A stretch of DNA of 64,000 bases from Nematopogon swammerdamellus (lineage: Eukaryota > Arthropoda > Insecta > Lepidoptera > Adelidae), in the NCBI GenBank assembly GCA_946902875.1, contig OX336349.1:14221891-14285890 (forward strand), read 5' to 3'. The notes beneath the pieces were generated by a model, which did not search any database, was not told where the DNA came from, and saw only the letters and a program-made list of their open reading frames with translations. Position numbers and translations under genes: made by a program. This document shows, in pieces, positions 44,300 to 54,929 of the stretch. Numbering within the stretch: position 1 is the first letter of the stretch; each line of letters begins with the position of its first letter.

Positions 44300-44560
44300 G
44301 TGATTACTACTTACGTACGCAAGTACTAATTAATCACAGACCGACACAACACTGTCTATGATTATAATATTATAGACGACAGGTATAGTTTTGTCAACTA
44401 ATGTAGACTTAGGGGGAATACTGCAGGTCTTACGACGAAATTATTGTTTTTCCATTATCAAAATCCAGGAATTAACACAAATAAATACTTTATTTTATTT
44501 AAAAATCAATTAATCGGCAGAGCGCACAATTCTACGTCCGTTCGCTGCCTACCCGCCTAA
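44300..44560. other. Possible LINE 5' region, nothing else recognised
   Basis: No frame. Contains the inverted phrase gtctatgattataatattatagac (44354-44377). Confidence 0.35.
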
Positions 44561-44566
44561 AATAAT

Positions 44567-44618
44567 AGCCCCACTGTATCTCTCCCCGTGTATGTCGTAA
44601 AAGGCGACTAAGGGATAT
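44567..44618 (+). repeat. Dispersed repeat C, end fragment joined to a SINE
   Basis: Reads aatagccccactgtatctct, ccccgtgtatgtcgtaaaag and gcgactaagggata, then switches into the 5S-SINE body. Confidence 0.65.
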
Positions 44619-44838
44619 GACTTCCTTCTTATATTACTAGGTGGTAGGGTTTAACCCGCCCGTGTTGGTACCACCGCACCGCACTGAATGAAAGGTCGGT
44701 AGAAACGGCTATGTATTTAGTGTAGCCGGTACGACCGAAGGGAAGCACTGACGTGGCACCAAGTTGACCCGGTGTTATGGGCTGACATCACGGATGTTGT
44801 AGGCTGTAGGTGATGTGTCAGATTCCATAAAAAAAATC
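44619..44838 (+). mobile_element. 5S-SINE body and tail, headless, with internal deletion
   Basis: From tgacttccttcttatattac through ggtagggtttaacccgcc, ggctatgtatttagtgtagc (about 30 bp lost relative to full copies) and cggtgttatgggctgacatc to an A run. Confidence 0.75.
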
Positions 44839-44884
44839 AATATACGAGTTACATACAACATTTAAAGTAGGCAAACAGTTTTTA

Positions 44885-45060
44885 AAAAAGCCTAAAATAA
44901 AAAAAAATAAGTTATAAAAACTAAAACCCGACTACGTAAAAGCTAATTATGAAAATCGTTTAAATAAAAAAAAAATAGTTATAAAAAACTAAAACCCGTC
45001 TACGAAAAAGCAAATTATGAAAATAGTTTAACTATAACTAAAAATAACAAAATAATGTTT
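44885..45060. repeat. Imperfect tandem duplication, about 68 bp
   Basis: The block agttataaaaa-ctaaaacccg, ctacg-aaaagc, aattatgaaaat and gtttaa occurs twice, from about 44908 and 44976. Confidence 0.65.
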
Positions 45061-45500
45061 TCCATATAATTTATCAGATACAGCAATTCTCTTTTTATAT
45101 TGATTTTACCTTAGCACTAACTCTATAAATTTTGATAAATTTATTATTTTTATACATTTAATGATTTGCGGAAATGTGGGTCGACCACCAAACCCACATC
45201 ATTGTATTTTCGCGATGCGTGCAAGTTAGGTATATTTATTAAAGGTTTTGTGCGCGAATTTGAATCGGCAGCACGCAGTTCAAAACTATAGAAGCAACTG
45301 GTCGAGCAGGCGAAAATAAATGGTGTGATACAAATAAGAAATTACTAATATGTATTTATTTCTACCGCACTTATGAACTCCTCTAATTATAAACACTCAT
45401 GTAACGAGCCGTCTCGAGCAAAGTATGTCATTTATACATTTAGTCACACTTGCACATTGTGCAAATAATGTACGTTCAAATACACGTATTCTGGCAGAAG
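45061..45500. other. No gene recognised
   Basis: AT-rich. No repeat match was seen before the jockey relic. Confidence 0.35.
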
Positions 45501-46280
45501 TGGCAGAGCTAAGTCCGCGTAAGGGGGTAGATAACCACCCAAACTCTGCACCTGGATCGCCAGCTTTTTGGCGGGTCGTTCCATCTTCGTTACCATCGAT
45601 GGCTCGAAATCGGACGACTTTCCATTCAACGCTGGTGTTCCGCAGGGCTCTGTGCTGTCGCCTACGCTTTTCTTAATCTTTATAATCTACTGTCCTTGGA
45701 CATGATACACAGCTATGCAGACGACAGCACGGAGCACGAGGGCTATGTTAAGGAATGGAAGAAAGAGTAGAGATTCGCGGCACAGGGAGGCTCAACGCCC
45801 AATTGTTGATAAGGTCGATAACGTTCTCGGAAAACCGACTTCCTAAAAAAAGTAAAACTAAAAAAACTATTTAAAATAAAAATATAAAAACCGCCTTCAA
45901 AAATATATGAAATAAAAACCTAAAAAAAAAAACGAACCCTAGAGTTGAAGGCGGTGCTAAAAAGGCTACACAAATCACAAAGGATATTATCATCCACTCA
46001 TGTTTTCTTTCATGCATCATTTTTGCTTGCTTTAGCACCGCCTTCAACTCTAGGGTTCGTTTTTTTTTTAGGTTTTTATTTCATATATTTTTGAAGGCGG
46101 TTTTTATATTTTTATTTTAAATAGTTTTTAGTTTTACTTTTTTTAGGAAGTCGGTTTTATGTTTTTTAAAACTTTTTTTTTTATTTCACAGTTTTTTTAG
46201 TAATTTTTTGCTATTAATGTACTCGGCGGAATTCCGCCTCGCGTTCCAATCCGATCTTGACCCAATTAAAATAGGACCAC

Positions 46281-46636
46281 GTCAGCTTCGATAGCTCAGT
46301 GGTGCAGACAGTCAACTGTCGCTATTGAATGTTAAGCAACGCTGGGTGCGGTCAGTACTTGGATGGGTGACCGCTGACCGTGGGAGGCTGACCGAGGTTC
46401 GGATTCCTCGTAAAACTGTAAGTCCCTTCCCTCCTAATCTTACTTGGTGGTAGGGTTTAACCTGCCCGGGTTGGTACCACCGCACTGAATTAAACGTCGG
46501 TCGAAACGGCTATGTAAATAGTTTGTGTTTTCCGACCAGTTCAGTGTAGTCAGCACGATCAAAGGGGGAAGCACTGACATGGCACTTAGTTTACCCGGTG
46601 TTATGGGCTGACATCACGGACGTTGTAGGTGATGTT
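46281..46636 (+). mobile_element. 5S-SINE captured in composite copy A (tail missing)
   Basis: The head reads gtcagcttcgatagctcagt, then gttaagcaacgctgggtgcg and acttggatgggtgaccgc (5S rRNA-like). The body is normal, but the terminal gccaaccgtgtcag-type tail is replaced at gtgatgt by the tandem array, exactly as in copy B. Confidence 0.85.
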
Positions 46637-47205
46637 GCAGAACTTAGTAGAATGGACAGACATAAACGTGTTACGGAACCCTACTTTTATTATAAAATAA
46701 CCGTCGGAGGACCTTGGTTGAAAATTGTGAAATTTAGTAGAACGGACAGATATACATTTGTTACGGAACCCTACTTTTATTATAAATAACCGTCGGAGGG
46801 CCTTGGTTGAAAATTGTAAAACTTTGTAGAACGGACAGACATACATTTGTTACGGAACCCTACATTCATTTTGAAATAAATGTTAAATTTTGTAGAACGG
46901 ACAGACATGCATTTGTTACGGAACCCTACATTCATCTTGCAGAACTTAGTAGAATGGACAGACATAAACGTGTTACGGAACCCTACTTTTATTATAAAAT
47001 AACCGTCGGAGGACCTTGGTTGAAAATTGTAAAATTTAGTAGAACGGATAGACATGCATTTGTTACGGAACCCTACATTCATTTTGAAATAAATGTTAAA
47101 TTTAGTAGAAAAGACAGACATGCATTTGTTACGGAACCCTACATTCATTTTGCAGAACTTAGTAGAATGGACAGACATAAACGTGTTACCGAACCCTACT
47201 TAACA
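46637..47205 (+). repeat. Tandem array with 'gttacggaaccctac' units
   Basis: At least eight copies of the phrase, each preceded by agtagaa-ggacagacat, in short (about 60 bp) and long (about 115 bp, with ccgtcggagg-ccttggttga) versions. Copy B has only three. The frames here (e.g. 46807-47271) are by-products. Confidence 0.88.
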
Positions 47206-48759
47206 GTTGCACTCCGGGAGTGCCGGCAGATCCCGTGCCACTCTAACTTAACCCTTAATGCAATGACTTAAGGTTTCATTTTAAAAATGACGCTGACGCG
47301 ATGTCGCGAATTATACATTTTTTACCCACCTAAAAAAGTGCCAAGCGCCGCTAAAGAAGTTTTCACTTCAACAACCTCAGGGTTATCCCCTTTCAAATAA
47401 AAAAAAAGAGAATTTTCAAAATCGGCCCACAATTGACGGAGTAATCGCGTAACAAACATCCAAAAAAAGAAAACATACCGTCGAATTGAGAATCTCTTAG
47501 GTCTAAAGTAAATTGCTCGTGAAGACAAATGCAACGAGCCCAAACACGATGGGTTTGTCATGTGTAGTTTAGGAGTTCCTATGGCCACCTTCTGTCTCCA
47601 TCATCAGACCAGCTCGATGGTACTCGTACCATAATAAATTAAGCGCACCTGGCCGGTCGGAAAAGATAAAAAATTTCAAATTTAGAATATTCATGAAACA
47701 AGGGTCCGAATATGTATCACTAGTATATCGATTCATGTATTTCAACAGGACAGAGAAAATTTCAAAATATTAGGTATTTAATACTTTTTAGTTCTTTTTT
47801 TTTTTGTTTTTTGGAAATCGGTTTAATATTTTTTAAAACAGTTTTTATTTCATTCTTTTTAATAATATTACATAAAAAAGAATAATCGAAATCGAATAAT
47901 CGAAATCGATTGAAGTGGTACAGAATTATTCGCCATATGTGTCAGACTGCAAATTGCTGAATAAGTCCACATCACAAAAGTTTTGCTGAAGGTAACCACA
48001 CACCATACTAATTTATCAAACTGAAAATTGCCGAAAACGACCACATCACAAGTTTTGCTGAAGGTAACCACACACCATAGTATTATGCTGATTTTTCGAA
48101 AACCACTGAACCAATTTCAATAAAATTGAAATGGGACCACCTCGGAAGTATGACCTAGCTAATAAAAAAATAATTTTCTAAATCGGCCCTCAATTGACGG
48201 AGAAATCGCGTAACAAACATACAAAAAAAAAAAAAAAAAAAAAAACATACAGACGAATTGAGAACCTCCTCCTTTTTTGGAAGTCGGTTAAAAAAGTAGC
48301 TATATGGGGCCAGGAGAACCTTGTCGCCTTCAACGTTAGCAAGACTCAGTGCTGCGCATTATCTGCTGAGGTCGATCCCTTTCCTTTCCAAGCTAGTTTC
48401 CATGGCAGCGTCGTACCTGTCTCGGAACACCTGGACCTCCTGGGCACCACTATTTCCAAAGACGTGGGTTTCCGGCAACTAATCGAGTCTAAGGCCAAAA
48501 CTGCATCCAGAAAATTGGGAGTACTTTTCCGCAATCGGCGGTTCTTCTCACCGGCACAACTATTCCCGCTGTACAAAACGCAGATTAGGCCGGTGATGGA
48601 GTACTGCAGTCACATCTGGGAGGGTAGTCCCCATTATCTGCTAGCATCCTTGGACTCGATACAGCGCCGAGCCATCCGTCTTGTTGGTGACCCAAAACTT
48701 GCAGATGGTCTGGAGTCCCTGAGTCACAGACGATTTGTGTGTTCGCTTAGTCTGTTTTT

Positions 48760-48834
48760 AACCCCCGACGAAAAAAAAGGAGGGGTGTTATTTATTAACC
48801 CCCGACGAAAAAAAAAGGAGGGGTGTTATAAGTT

Positions 48835-48872
<38 letters not shown>

Positions 48873-49273
48873 GTGTGTCTGTCTGTGGCATCGTAGCTCC
48901 CAAACGGATGGACCGATTTGGATGCGTTTTTTTTTATTAGGAAGCTTGTTTAATCGGGATGCTTCTTAGCTATGTTTTTAATCAAGTAATCAAGTAATTA
49001 AGTAATAAAAAGAAATTTTATCTCAAAAAGTGGACCGATTTTCATGCGGTTTTTTTTAAAAAAGCTTAAAATAAAAGTTAAATTACAAATTTAAAAAACC
49101 CCGACCCTTAAAAAGTCAAAAATAATTTCCGTTTACTTAATTAAAGGAGTCGGGGGACCGCTAAGTAAATAAAATATAAAAACTCAGAGCTGCGCGGGAA
49201 TTTACTTAGCGGTCTCCCGACTCCTTTAATTAAGTAAACGGAAATTATTTTTGACTTTTTAAGGGTCAGGGGT
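48760..49273 (+). mobile_element. Foldback element inserted in the jockey gene
   Basis: The termini are inverted (aacccccgac and gtcaggggtt). The left 35 bp is present in a tandem duplicate (two aacccccgacg ... ggaggggtgttat blocks). Then come a GT microsatellite, tggcatcgtagctccc and aatcaagtaatcaagtaatt. A long inverted repeat follows: arm 49095-49165 (ccttaaaaagtcaaaaataa, ttaattaaaggagtcggggg) and arm 49200-49270 (tctcccgactcctttaatta, ttatttttgactttttaagg). It has no coding capacity. Confidence 0.85.
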
Positions 49274-49670
49274 TTTTACAGATACTATCACGGACGCTGC
49301 TCTGCGGAACTAGCATCCCTTATTCCCTGCCACCCGTCCTATCTCTGCATGACTCGTCGCAGAGAGACTCAGCACCCTTTTGTTGTTGACATTGGGCTTT
49401 TGAGAACCCATCGGTTCTCTAAATCGTTTCTTTGTCGCACCGCTAGAGTATGGAACTGTCTTCCGGCGAGTGTATTTCCTGAATCCTTTAACCTGGGTGT
49501 CTTCAAACGTCGTATTAACGGGCTAGACAGCCTAGCAGCAGTCCGCAAATCTGCTGGCATGGCACCTAACTGAGCGTGGTTTCGCGAGAAGAGGTGATTT
49601 TGGCTCTGTCCACTGCACCATTGGTCTCTCGGCACAGCCACCCATGCTGGTTCACATAAAAAAAAAAGAT

Positions 49671-50652
49671 AAGATAACAATAAGATAGTTGTATTTGTTT
49701 CTCAAATCATAGAAATATCAACAGGCAGAGTGACAGATAACTTACATACTATGCTCTGCGTCCAGATCACGCGGAAAAAAGGGCATTGACCTTTGAACGT
49801 TCCCTCGCACAGGCGTGGCACGCGAAGCTCTATCTCTCACTTGCGCCTGTGTTTGCGGCGGAAACGGCGCAAGAGATGGCGCAAGAGAGGGCACAAGGGA
49901 GCAATCAAAAGTCAATGTCCTTTTACCATGTGGACTAGAAACAGAATTTACTATTAAACATTGCGAAAGTAAATTTTTTGAGGGGTAATAGATATCGCTC
50001 TTAGGCTTGTCAAATCTCGTGTTGAGGATGAAGTAAATTGTTACAATGTGTGACAATAGCAATTATATATTTTTGAAATCTTTGATTTTCGCATATTTAC
50101 TCAAATTTATGTGCGTGAATTTGAATCAACGGCCAATTAGTGTACGCGGTTTTATAATATACGAGATAATAATTATTTTATGATAACACTTTAACAATAG
50201 TAAGGCAAATATTTCTGAATACGTACAATAAATAAACTGGCTGGCATGCAGTTCAGGCAAGTATTTCGTACTTAAACATTCGATCTTGTATGCCCTACCC
50301 TAACAATACTTGCCTTGCTTGAATAAATCGGGACGATTTCATTGTCGTGAAGAAAAATTATTTTCGAGAAAAAAGAAACACTTCTATAACAAAGAGTATA
50401 TTCCGTTTCAGAAATAAGTTTCAGAACGCAGAGATTGTTTACTTGCATTGCAACGAGAAATTTTTCGGACTTTAATTAAAAATTACTCTTGGCGAATTTC
50501 TCGTCAAGAGATAAAAAAATACTTAGTAACATTTTCCATGTTTCAACACTCATACATAAACAATAACTGCGGTGATTTTTTGTTGAAATAAGCATTTCAA
50601 ATTACCACCCCCTCCCCTCTTAATTTCTCTTGTCTCTTTGAGCGCTAAGTAC
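49671..50652. other. No supported gene
   Basis: A 106-codon minus frame (50062-49742) has no recognisable domain. It includes a short tandem ggcgcaagag repeat (49866-49890). The rest is AT-rich. Confidence 0.4.
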
Positions 50653-50661
50653 GGTACGACT

Positions 50662-50961
50662 CACAGAGCATCGAATGCCGACCGCGCGCGCCCCTCCTAG
50701 AGGCGCCCTGAGCGCGATTTTCCTACAACGCCGTTGAAGCCTGTGGGCGTGGCCTATGACTTACATATGCGTGTTGTGCGTGTGCATTTGTTTTGTGCGT
50801 GTGCCTAACTTGCTCCTCTTTATGTCTAGTGTCGATACTAGCACACACACACACATACGAAGCGCTAGCAGCACTGCGTGTAGTTTTTGGGTTTCAAATA
50901 TTATCGCTTAGGGCGTCTCTAGTAGGGGGCGCGAGCAGGCGCGCGCATTCGATACTCTGTG
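50662..50961. mobile_element. 300-bp inverted-repeat element (MITE) with 9-bp target duplication
   Basis: The termini cacagagcatcgaatg (left) and cattcgatactctgtg (right) are inverted with one mismatch, and similarity extends inwards through cgcgcgcccct and agaggcgccct-type sequence. The flanks ggtacgact at 50653-50661 and 50962-50970 are identical. A 9-bp duplication is characteristic of Mutator-like elements; family assignment from the length alone is inference. Confidence 0.85.
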
Positions 50962-50970
50962 GGTACGACT

Positions 50971-51355
50971 GCTAGTGAAAACTCGTCATTGTCTATCATC
51001 TTATTAATGTGAAAAATAAAATACTATAGGTCTTCGATAGAACACGCTCTGAGCGCTACAATATAGGTTGCTGAAACGCTGAACTAAACTCTTCCAAATT
51101 TAAATTCTTTACCCAGTTCACCCCAATTTCATCTCCAACAGCCAAACCGTTTACACAAGGTGGCAGGGGTGTGACGTTCGCGTGTTGCCAAAGAGAGCCG
51201 GTTACTGGGTGAATAATGGCGTTAATATACGGGCTGACTTTTGCTATTCAGTACATTCAGTACCCAGTGCTCCTGTCATGAGGAAATTTGTCGGTAGTTA
51301 ATTTACATTAGTAAATGTATTTGTTTCAATTTAGCTAGGACTACATACATACATA
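50971..51355. other. No gene recognised
   Basis: No repeat match or supported frame. Confidence 0.35.
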
Positions 51356-51560
51356 CATACCGCACGCTGTATCTCGACAATCGGGGTAAGCAGAATAATC
51401 GGTATTGTGCTGCAAGTACTCTTCTAAATTACAGCTCAAGGCCGATCACCACGTTTAGTAAAGTATTAGGACAAGATAACCTATCGAGCTGCAAACAAGG
51501 CACGAAGACCTACCTGCTGCACGGAACGACTCGACGGAAGGACCGTGCAAAGGTGAGAGT
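51356..51560. repeat. Dispersed repeat C
   Basis: Preceded by a CATA run, then acgctgtatctcgacaatcg, ggtattgtgctgcaagtact, caccacgtttagtaaagtat and cggaaggaccgtgcaaaggt, as in the other copies. The ctaagggat end is missing. Confidence 0.7.
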
Positions 51561-52350
51561 TATGTATGTCCCTTCTTCCTATGTACAGCATAACATTGCA
51601 CAAGATCAGGGATAGAAAAGAACCCAATCTTTCACACATTTCTAAGAGAAGCACACGCTGTTGGCTTTATTGTTTCCGCGCTTCGTTAAAGATTTTCATG
51701 CTCAGCTCATCACAGAAATATGGTGTACATAACACCATCATCGATCGACATCGAACAACCGCAACACTAGGTATGTGACTCCCCTAATACCCCTCTGTAA
51801 CAGTATTTACGCCACTATACGAAATGTAGGGTTGTGATTGATCGATCGATGCATAGTCTCAATCTAAAACCATCTCAAGATATGCAAGAATCCAATAGAG
51901 AATACTGCAAATAGATCAATTCAGCCGTTTTCGAGTTCACCCATTACAAAGGGACAGAAGTTACTTTTCAAAATGTAGTAAAGTTGAGAAGACAATTGAA
52001 TTACAACCGCTGCCGTGTTGCTGTAAAACCAACATTAGAAATGAGAAGCCAAGAGAGATTAGTGAAGATTAGATTATCGCGCGCGCATCTGTCAGTGTTG
52101 CCTACAATGTGAAGTAAAGTTCTAATGAGAGAGAGCATGAACGAGTTAAATTGAGTTTCGTCGCGATGTGTTACATTAACATTCTTAAATACGTTATAAC
52201 TTGGATGGAGTGTATGTAAGTAGGGCAAAAGGTCGCCTTTAACATTTTAATGTTGTTATCCCTACTAATGGTAATGTTGTGATAAGTCCGCGTTTGTGCG
52301 CTATTGTTCTTTTTATGTCTCTCTGCACTCTCGAATGTTTATATTATTTT
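51561..52350. other. No gene recognised
   Basis: Two short frames (51566-51778 plus, 52228-52001 minus) without motifs. Confidence 0.35.
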
Positions 52351-52351
52351 A

Positions 52352-52612
52352 CTAGCTTTTGCCTGCGGCTTCCCTCGCGTCAAATTCGTATTTAAAAAGA
52401 AAAAAGTAAGCAAGCCCGCTGTACCGTACCTTTATTTCGGTGCGCGGAACAATTCGTTTTGTATTAGAGCCACAACTTAGCTTAACCGGAACTGAATTTT
52501 ATTTAGCCTATCCTGTGTCCCGTATAATTAAATGTGCTTCTACTATGTATCATAGAATTCGGATGATCGGTTTAAGAGTTATGGAGGAACATACATACAT
52601 ACATACAGAAAA
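52352..52612 (+). repeat. Short retroposon-like element
   Basis: Left end actagcttttgcctgcggct and ccctcgcgtcaaattcgtat, as in the element at 2238. It continues with tagcctatcctgtgtcccg and ggatgatcggtttaagagtt and ends in a CATA run. No satellite here. Confidence 0.6.
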
Positions 52613-52724
52613 GATTTCTAAAAATCGTCAATTTAGTTTTAGTATCATACATAGAGTCTACAAACGCAATATCTCATAAAACAAAGTAACTTACTCCATA
52701 ACCATCCCTTACAGATTTATTATT

Positions 52725-52802
52725 AGTATTGATGATTGATTGATTGATGATTGATGATGATGATATTGATTGATTGATTGATGATATTGATATTGATGAT
52801 TC
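52725..52802 (+). repeat. (GATT)n/(GAT)n microsatellite
   Basis: Alternating gattgattgatg and gatgatgatatt runs. Confidence 0.9.
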
Positions 52803-53187
52803 TATAAATGTTTCCTCCTTGTATTATTGTTTTTGTTTTGGTGTATAATTTCTATCGCCAAAGTCGGAATATGTAGTATATATTATTAATCAAACATGCG
52901 ACCACTATAATATCTAATAATATATATATGTATAATAATAACTCGGCAGCTTTGATAAATAAATATTTCGTCACGATTCTATTCAATTCATTCTAGAATC
53001 GAGCATTATGGAATTGACAATTCAAAAAAATGTCATTTCAAAACTGATCTGAATATTTTAAGTACTTTGGTACTGTTTGTTATACATTCCCTCAACAGCA
53101 ATACATACATACACGCTTCTTTCGCCCTTACTTTGTTCTTTTGTAACTTATGCTGAAACCAATTTATTGTTAGTTTTTTACTTTTTT
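52803..53187. other. No gene recognised
   Basis: AT-rich sequence only. Confidence 0.35.
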
Positions 53188-53555
53188 TTATCCGACTGTA
53201 GCGAAGCCAAAAGGAGCCTTATGATTTTGTCAGCGTAGGTACGAATGTATGTCTGTTCGTTTGTTCCGTCACAGAGCCTAAACTACTAACCGATTTCAAA
53301 ATAATTGTACGAGGCATTGTTGAATTCGTCTATACAGTCCACGTAAATGAGCGGTGCCAGCCGCCAGCCGCCATATTGTCAAACATTGAAAATTATTTTT
53401 TTCCTCAAACCCAGTGAGTGGGTGGGATCAAGATCCTGAAGCTCGGTGTCCTGAAACGACCATTATCAAAATTATACCACATTCATCTACCTTTCTGAGC
53501 ATTTGCTTTGGCCCCTCCGACTCAACCACACCCATTCCGGCTTACATACAAAAAA
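53188..53555 (+). repeat. Dispersed repeat E followed by SINE B tail
   Basis: 53188-53400 matches the 22530 family (ccgactgtagcgaagcc, aaactactaaccgatttcaa). 53495-53555 is a SINE B tail (gagcatttgctttggcccct, ccgactcaaccacaccca, cttacatacaaaaaa). Confidence 0.6.
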
Positions 53556-53604
53556 ATTTTTAAGAACTAAAAGGAATTAAATAACAATAAAATAATTATT
53601 TTAT

Positions 53605-53762
53605 CAAACCCGCCCGACTAAGGAAAACTTATCAAATAACATCGAAAGAGGATCGAGGTCGGGCTTGTAGAAAGTTTCGAATAGGATTCGACTACAGCAT
53701 TTTCGATCCACTTTCCTTGTTATTCGATTCATTTTTCGTAGTCGGGTTTTATAAAAATTTTA
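53605..53762. mobile_element. Small inverted-repeat element
   Basis: The left end aaacccgcccgactaaggaa and right end tttttcgtagtcgggtttta form imperfect inverted ends about 150 bp apart, with further internal pairing (gaaagaggatcgaggtcggg, ttttcgatccactttcctt). Confidence 0.5.
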
Positions 53763-54523
53763 TTGTATTCCTGAAATGTGTGAAGAAAGTAACATTTATT
53801 TACCTCAGCATAAAAAGTCTTAGAACAAAAGTTGTTCAGTTTTATATCGGTATCACCCTCTTAACATAATATTATATTCATGAGACACTGATATAAAACA
53901 AAAGAAATAAAGAACAAAGACAAAGTAAGAAAATGTCTAAAATGCTCGATGGCCCGCGTGTTAGTAAAGATGATTATTTTATTCCAGTCAAAACTTCAGT
54001 CAAAGAAAGTTTTTCTCTTCGGCCGAGATTGCGCTGCTCAAGAGGAAAGTTCTGAGCAAAACCTTGCAATTTATCGAAACTTTTCGCATTCTTGCACGGT
54101 TATCTCGCCCACATAGTTGCTAACTGGTAAGATAATCGTATACTTACCGTATGCAATAAGGCGTAGCTTGGTGCTTCTTTGTTTATTCACTTCAAACATG
54201 TTTGTATGTACAGTTCCTGGCAGCAAATAATGCGTGTCGAGCTTTAGAAAGTTTCAGATTCAGATATTTATTTCGCCATAAAGAACACGCAACATTAACA
54301 ATATTTGATTGAGACATAATATGCATATTCTGTATGGTTCGTCATGATTTATTTTTTTGTCATGTCCCGTTCAGCAATACTATCTATGACGAAGAACCGG
54401 GTAAGAAGCCTTATAGAGCTTTATTTTCTTAATATAACTTAAGAGACCATCCGGTTGTAGAGCGTCGTCTCTTTCGCACGAACTCGTACGTCTCTGTGCG
54501 TTATTAATGTGCAATTATAATCC
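53763..54523. other. No gene recognised
   Basis: AT-rich. No supported frame or repeat. Confidence 0.35.
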
Positions 54524-54929
54524 GTGTTTTATAAATCCAAGAAAGCTTTTTACCTTTTAGCCACGATCCCCTGGAAACGTTGTTCGACAGACAGAAATTC
54601 GGTTCCATCATTTGTAGACATAATATCTATGCGTAGCGCCGAGTGTAGGGTTCCGAACTCGCGCAGTGCAAGCCATGCAATGTACATAGTATGCCGTCGA
54701 TGTTCATTCCAACAACACTGCCTCTTTGCAATATTGAACGGACGCGAATGCGGGGAGACCGCCTCTGTGACGTCACTAGCCTCTCTGTTGCTGCGGGTCT
54801 ATGCCAAGTATGATATTCGTTTCGTTATCGTTATCGTTAAATTTATATGTAATACTGTAATAATGGTGTGTGACGAAATGTACATACGTGTGTCTGAAAC
54901 GACAGCAGCATGTTTAATAAAAAAAACAC
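54524..54929 (+). other. Unassigned 142-codon open frame, doubtful
   Basis: The open frame at 54524-54952 is Cys-rich (for example CRRCSFQQHCLFAILNGREC). I recognise no family, and it runs into dispersed repeat D at its 3' end. A perfect TGACGTCA (cAMP-response-element type) lies at 54768-54775. It could be chance, or an old exon or promoter region. Confidence 0.25.

Larger units (their letters stand above)
25440..44560 (-). mobile_element. CR1/jockey-group LINE, split by an LTR element
   Basis: Read on the minus strand: ORF1 (44299-43469), an inter-ORF segment (43468-42868 continuing at 29253-28860), ORF2 (28823-25828), then a 3' untranslated region ending in aataaacgg and a TTA repeat near 25445. 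The orientation and order fit one element, with the 13.6-kb LTR element inserted between the ORFs. The 5' limit, somewhere in 44300-44560, is not resolved. That both ORFs belong to the same copy is inference from collinearity. Confidence 0.65.
45831..48294 (+). mobile_element. Composite element, copy A, inserted in the jockey gene
   Basis: The ends are inverted: aaccgacttcc on the left and ggaagtcggtt on the right, next to A runs that blur a target duplication. Order: foldback hairpin with arms of about 125 bp (45836-46160); gcggaattccgcctcgcg segment; 5S-SINE (46281-46636); tandem array of ggacagacat / gttacggaaccctac units (46637-47205); about 1 kb of non-coding sequence. No transposase. 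A second copy is at 58407-60622 in the opposite orientation. Confidence 0.82.
45520..49670 (+). pseudogene. Jockey-type LINE reverse transcriptase, interrupted by two insertions
   Basis: Piece 1 (45520-45830) encodes PPKLCTWIASFLAGRSI, then NAGVPQGSVLSPTLF, and after a one-base frameshift LDMIHSYADDSTEH with YADD at 45714-45725. It stops at VDKVDNVLG. Piece 2 (48294-48759) resumes directly with VAIWGQENLVAFNVSKTQCC and continues HLDLLGTTISKDVGFRQLIE, KLGVLFRNRRFFSPAQLFPL, MEYCSHIWEGSP and LDSIQRRAIRLVGD up to LSLF. Piece 3 (49274-49573) completes it with YRYYHGRCSAELASLI and RTARVWNCLPASVFPESFNL, followed by a 3' end with cagccacccatgctggttca and an A run (to about 49660). The clean continuity across both gaps shows the gaps are insertions. 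The endonuclease half is absent. Confidence 0.88.

Noticed and set aside
43650..44361. Plus-strand frames of 122 and 90 codons
   Set aside because: Antisense shadows of the GC-rich LINE ORF1.
46300..46390. 5S rRNA gene
   Set aside because: Only an internal part of 5S is matched, and it is followed by the SINE body and tail; the same arrangement occurs at several sites.
46780..47271. 132- and 154-codon frames of repeated protein
   Set aside because: By-products of the gttacggaaccctac tandem array inside the composite element.
49742..50062. 106-codon minus-strand frame
   Set aside because: No domain, contains a short tandem repeat, and no splice or promoter context.
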